Below are positions 53,531-54,215 of a stretch of DNA of 54,215 bases, in pieces. The stretch is from an uncultured Pseudomonadota bacterium. Its GTDB lineage: Bacteria; Pseudomonadota; Gammaproteobacteria; Steroidobacterales; Steroidobacteraceae. The stretch is taken from positions 1 to 54,215 of the forward strand of contig CAIKMS010000025.1 in assembly GCA_903828595.1 (NCBI GenBank), in the 5' to 3' direction. The position numbers were made by a program, and so were the translations under genes. Under the pieces are notes generated by a model that did not search any database, was not told the DNA's origin, and saw only the letters and a list, made by a program, of their open reading frames with translations. Position 1 is the stretch's first letter, and each line of letters begins with the position of its first letter.

Positions 53531-54123
53531 ACGCTCACCGCATCACCCTTCTTGGCCTGACGACGGAAACCGACCAGGCCGAGCATCACGACGCTGGCTG
53601 CCAAGGCACCACCTAAAGGAGGTACCGGCACGGCCGGCGCGCTCGCCGTAAAGGTCACCTTTTCGTTGAACAGTCCCAGAGCGAAAGTCGGCGAACCTGG
53701 GAAGGTGTTAGTCGGTGTCGCAGCCGCCTGGAACATCGTGGTGTAGGCGCCGGCTGTCACGTCGATATTGAAGGTCACTTCCTGAGGAGTGGTTGCCTGC
53801 GGTGCACCCAATCCGCTGGCTGGGCCACTAACCAATGTTGCACCGGCACCGGCACCGCTCCAAAGCGATACGTCCAGCCGGGTCAGCGCATTCGGGAAGA
53901 GCTGATCGCTCACCGTGATCGTCAAAATGCCCGCGGTCGGCGCAAGGAAATCCGACGTGAAAACTTGCGTGTTGGAACTGGTTACGGTTTGGCTGGCCGA
54001 GTACAGGGTAATCGGGCCCAAAGATGAAGCGCCAGCCACTGCTGGCAGTAATGCGCCCAAGACTAGACTGGCAGTAAGTCCTTTGATTAATGAGCCTCGA
54101 ACGGCTTTTGTAATTGACTTCAT
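53527..54123 (-). CDS. Small VPVPP-CTERM (VPLPA-type) secreted protein
   Basis: A 198-residue exported protein with signal peptide ending AVAGAS (about residue 33). Residues ~35-160 contain one copy of the repeat domain seen five times in the protein at 47556-49667 (ILTITVSDQLFPNALTRL; VTAGAYTTMFQAAATP). The tail is VPVPP (165-169), a hydrophobic helix, FRRQAKK and eight polar residues, a close variant of the VPLPA-CTERM signal that the XrtD-type exosortase at 6233-7843 should cut. ATG 54123 has AGGGGA five bases upstream. It would be an abundant surface or matrix protein; its function is unknown. Confidence 0.8.
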   Translation of the reverse strand: MKSITKAVRGSLIKGLTASLVLGALLPAVAGASSLGPITLYSASQTVTSSNTQVFTSDFLAPTAGILTITVSDQLFPNALTRLDVSLWSGAGAGATLVSGPASGLGAPQATTPQEVTFNIDVTAGAYTTMFQAAATPTNTFPGSPTFALGLFNEKVTFTASAPAVPVPPLGGALAASVVMLGLVGFRRQAKKGDAVSV

Positions 54124-54136
54124 GACATCCCCTAAT

Positions 54137-54148
54137 TGTTGTGTTGAA
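54137..54148 (-). promoter_or_regulatory. CA-rich leader segment of the VPVPP gene
   Basis: The mRNA leader carries UUCAACACAACA just before the AGGGGA ribosome binding site. Its CAACACAACA part is perfectly complementary to segments in both terminator units downstream of the operon (52562-52571 and 52871-52880). It may be a pairing site; it may also be chance in low-complexity sequence. Confidence 0.3.
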
Positions 54149-54193
54149 TCTTTTTTATTTCAGCGATCGACGATCTACGCGGTGGCTAAACCG

Positions 54194-54215
54194 GTGCGCG
54201 CGCAAGCGCGCGCAC
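54194..54215. other. Perfect GC-alternating palindrome at the right edge
   Basis: GTGCGCGCGC, AA, GCGCGCGCAC: ten-base arms of strictly alternating purine and pyrimidine. It could form a hairpin in RNA or a Z-DNA/cruciform in DNA. It is cut by the window end, so whether a U-tract follows cannot be seen. It may terminate a gene coming from the right or mark the upstream end of the VPVPP promoter region. Confidence 0.5.

Noticed and set aside
1..54215. CRISPR arrays, tRNA or rRNA genes, transposases, integrases
   Set aside because: No regularly spaced repeats, no cloverleaf with conserved TTCGA arm and no recombinase motifs were seen anywhere.

Overview
The window looks like a chromosomal segment of a free-living gammaproteobacterium. 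The support is a long-form PstC/PstA pair, DapE, DsbB and PhoU beside a heptose/exopolysaccharide locus, plus an exosortase system of the VPLPA (XrtD) kind. I cannot name a genus. No rRNA, tRNA, CRISPR array or insertion sequence was recognised.

Layout. (1) 1-6150: phosphate uptake and housekeeping genes: pstC-pstA-pstB (minus strand, pstB cut by the left edge), dapE, a small orphan gene, then phoU-dsbB. (2) 6233-27470: a polysaccharide island whose genes switch strand often. It starts with an exosortase-EpsI fusion and a WecA/MraY-type initiating transferase. It also holds glycosyltransferases, a Wzy-like membrane protein, a Wzx-like flippase, three acyltransferase-3 enzymes, a methyltransferase, a large secreted beta-helix protein and a UbiA-family (DPPR synthase-like) enzyme. 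Sampled lines near 15-20 kb are clearly more AT-rich than the right end (about 40-43% versus 60% GC in single 60-base samples), which fits a mosaic, strain-variable glycan region. (3) 27644-33862: a compact plus-strand operon with a GT4, an AGE-family epimerase, hldE, a GT9 heptosyltransferase, gmhB and a WcaF-like acetyltransferase. (4) 40380 down to 33859: a minus-strand export operon of Wza, an outer-membrane beta-barrel, a Wzz/GumC chain-length protein, a BY-kinase-like ATPase, an ExeA-like ATPase and a GT4. (5) 40905-43767: a TTG-initiated porin and a SurA-like/DsbA-like periplasmic protein. (6) 54123 down to 43841: all minus strand: two small VPLPA-CTERM-type secreted proteins, a PrsT-like TPR lipoprotein, a large repeat protein with a GlyGly-CTERM-like tail, an ExbB channel fused to DUF2341 and LamG domains, ExbD, a TonB-like protein and a periplasmic coiled-coil protein.

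How it may work together (inference). Region 2 builds and decorates an undecaprenyl-linked glycan, region 3 supplies activated heptose, and region 4 polymerises and exports the product. The exosortase would process the VPLPP/VPVPP-tailed proteins at the far right. The most unusual part is region 6. A dedicated TonB/ExbD/ExbB set, with the ExbB carrying carbohydrate-binding-like domains, sits downstream of three surface proteins. Those proteins share one unrecognised repeat domain but end in different C-terminal sorting signals. This is the best candidate here for an undescribed envelope system.
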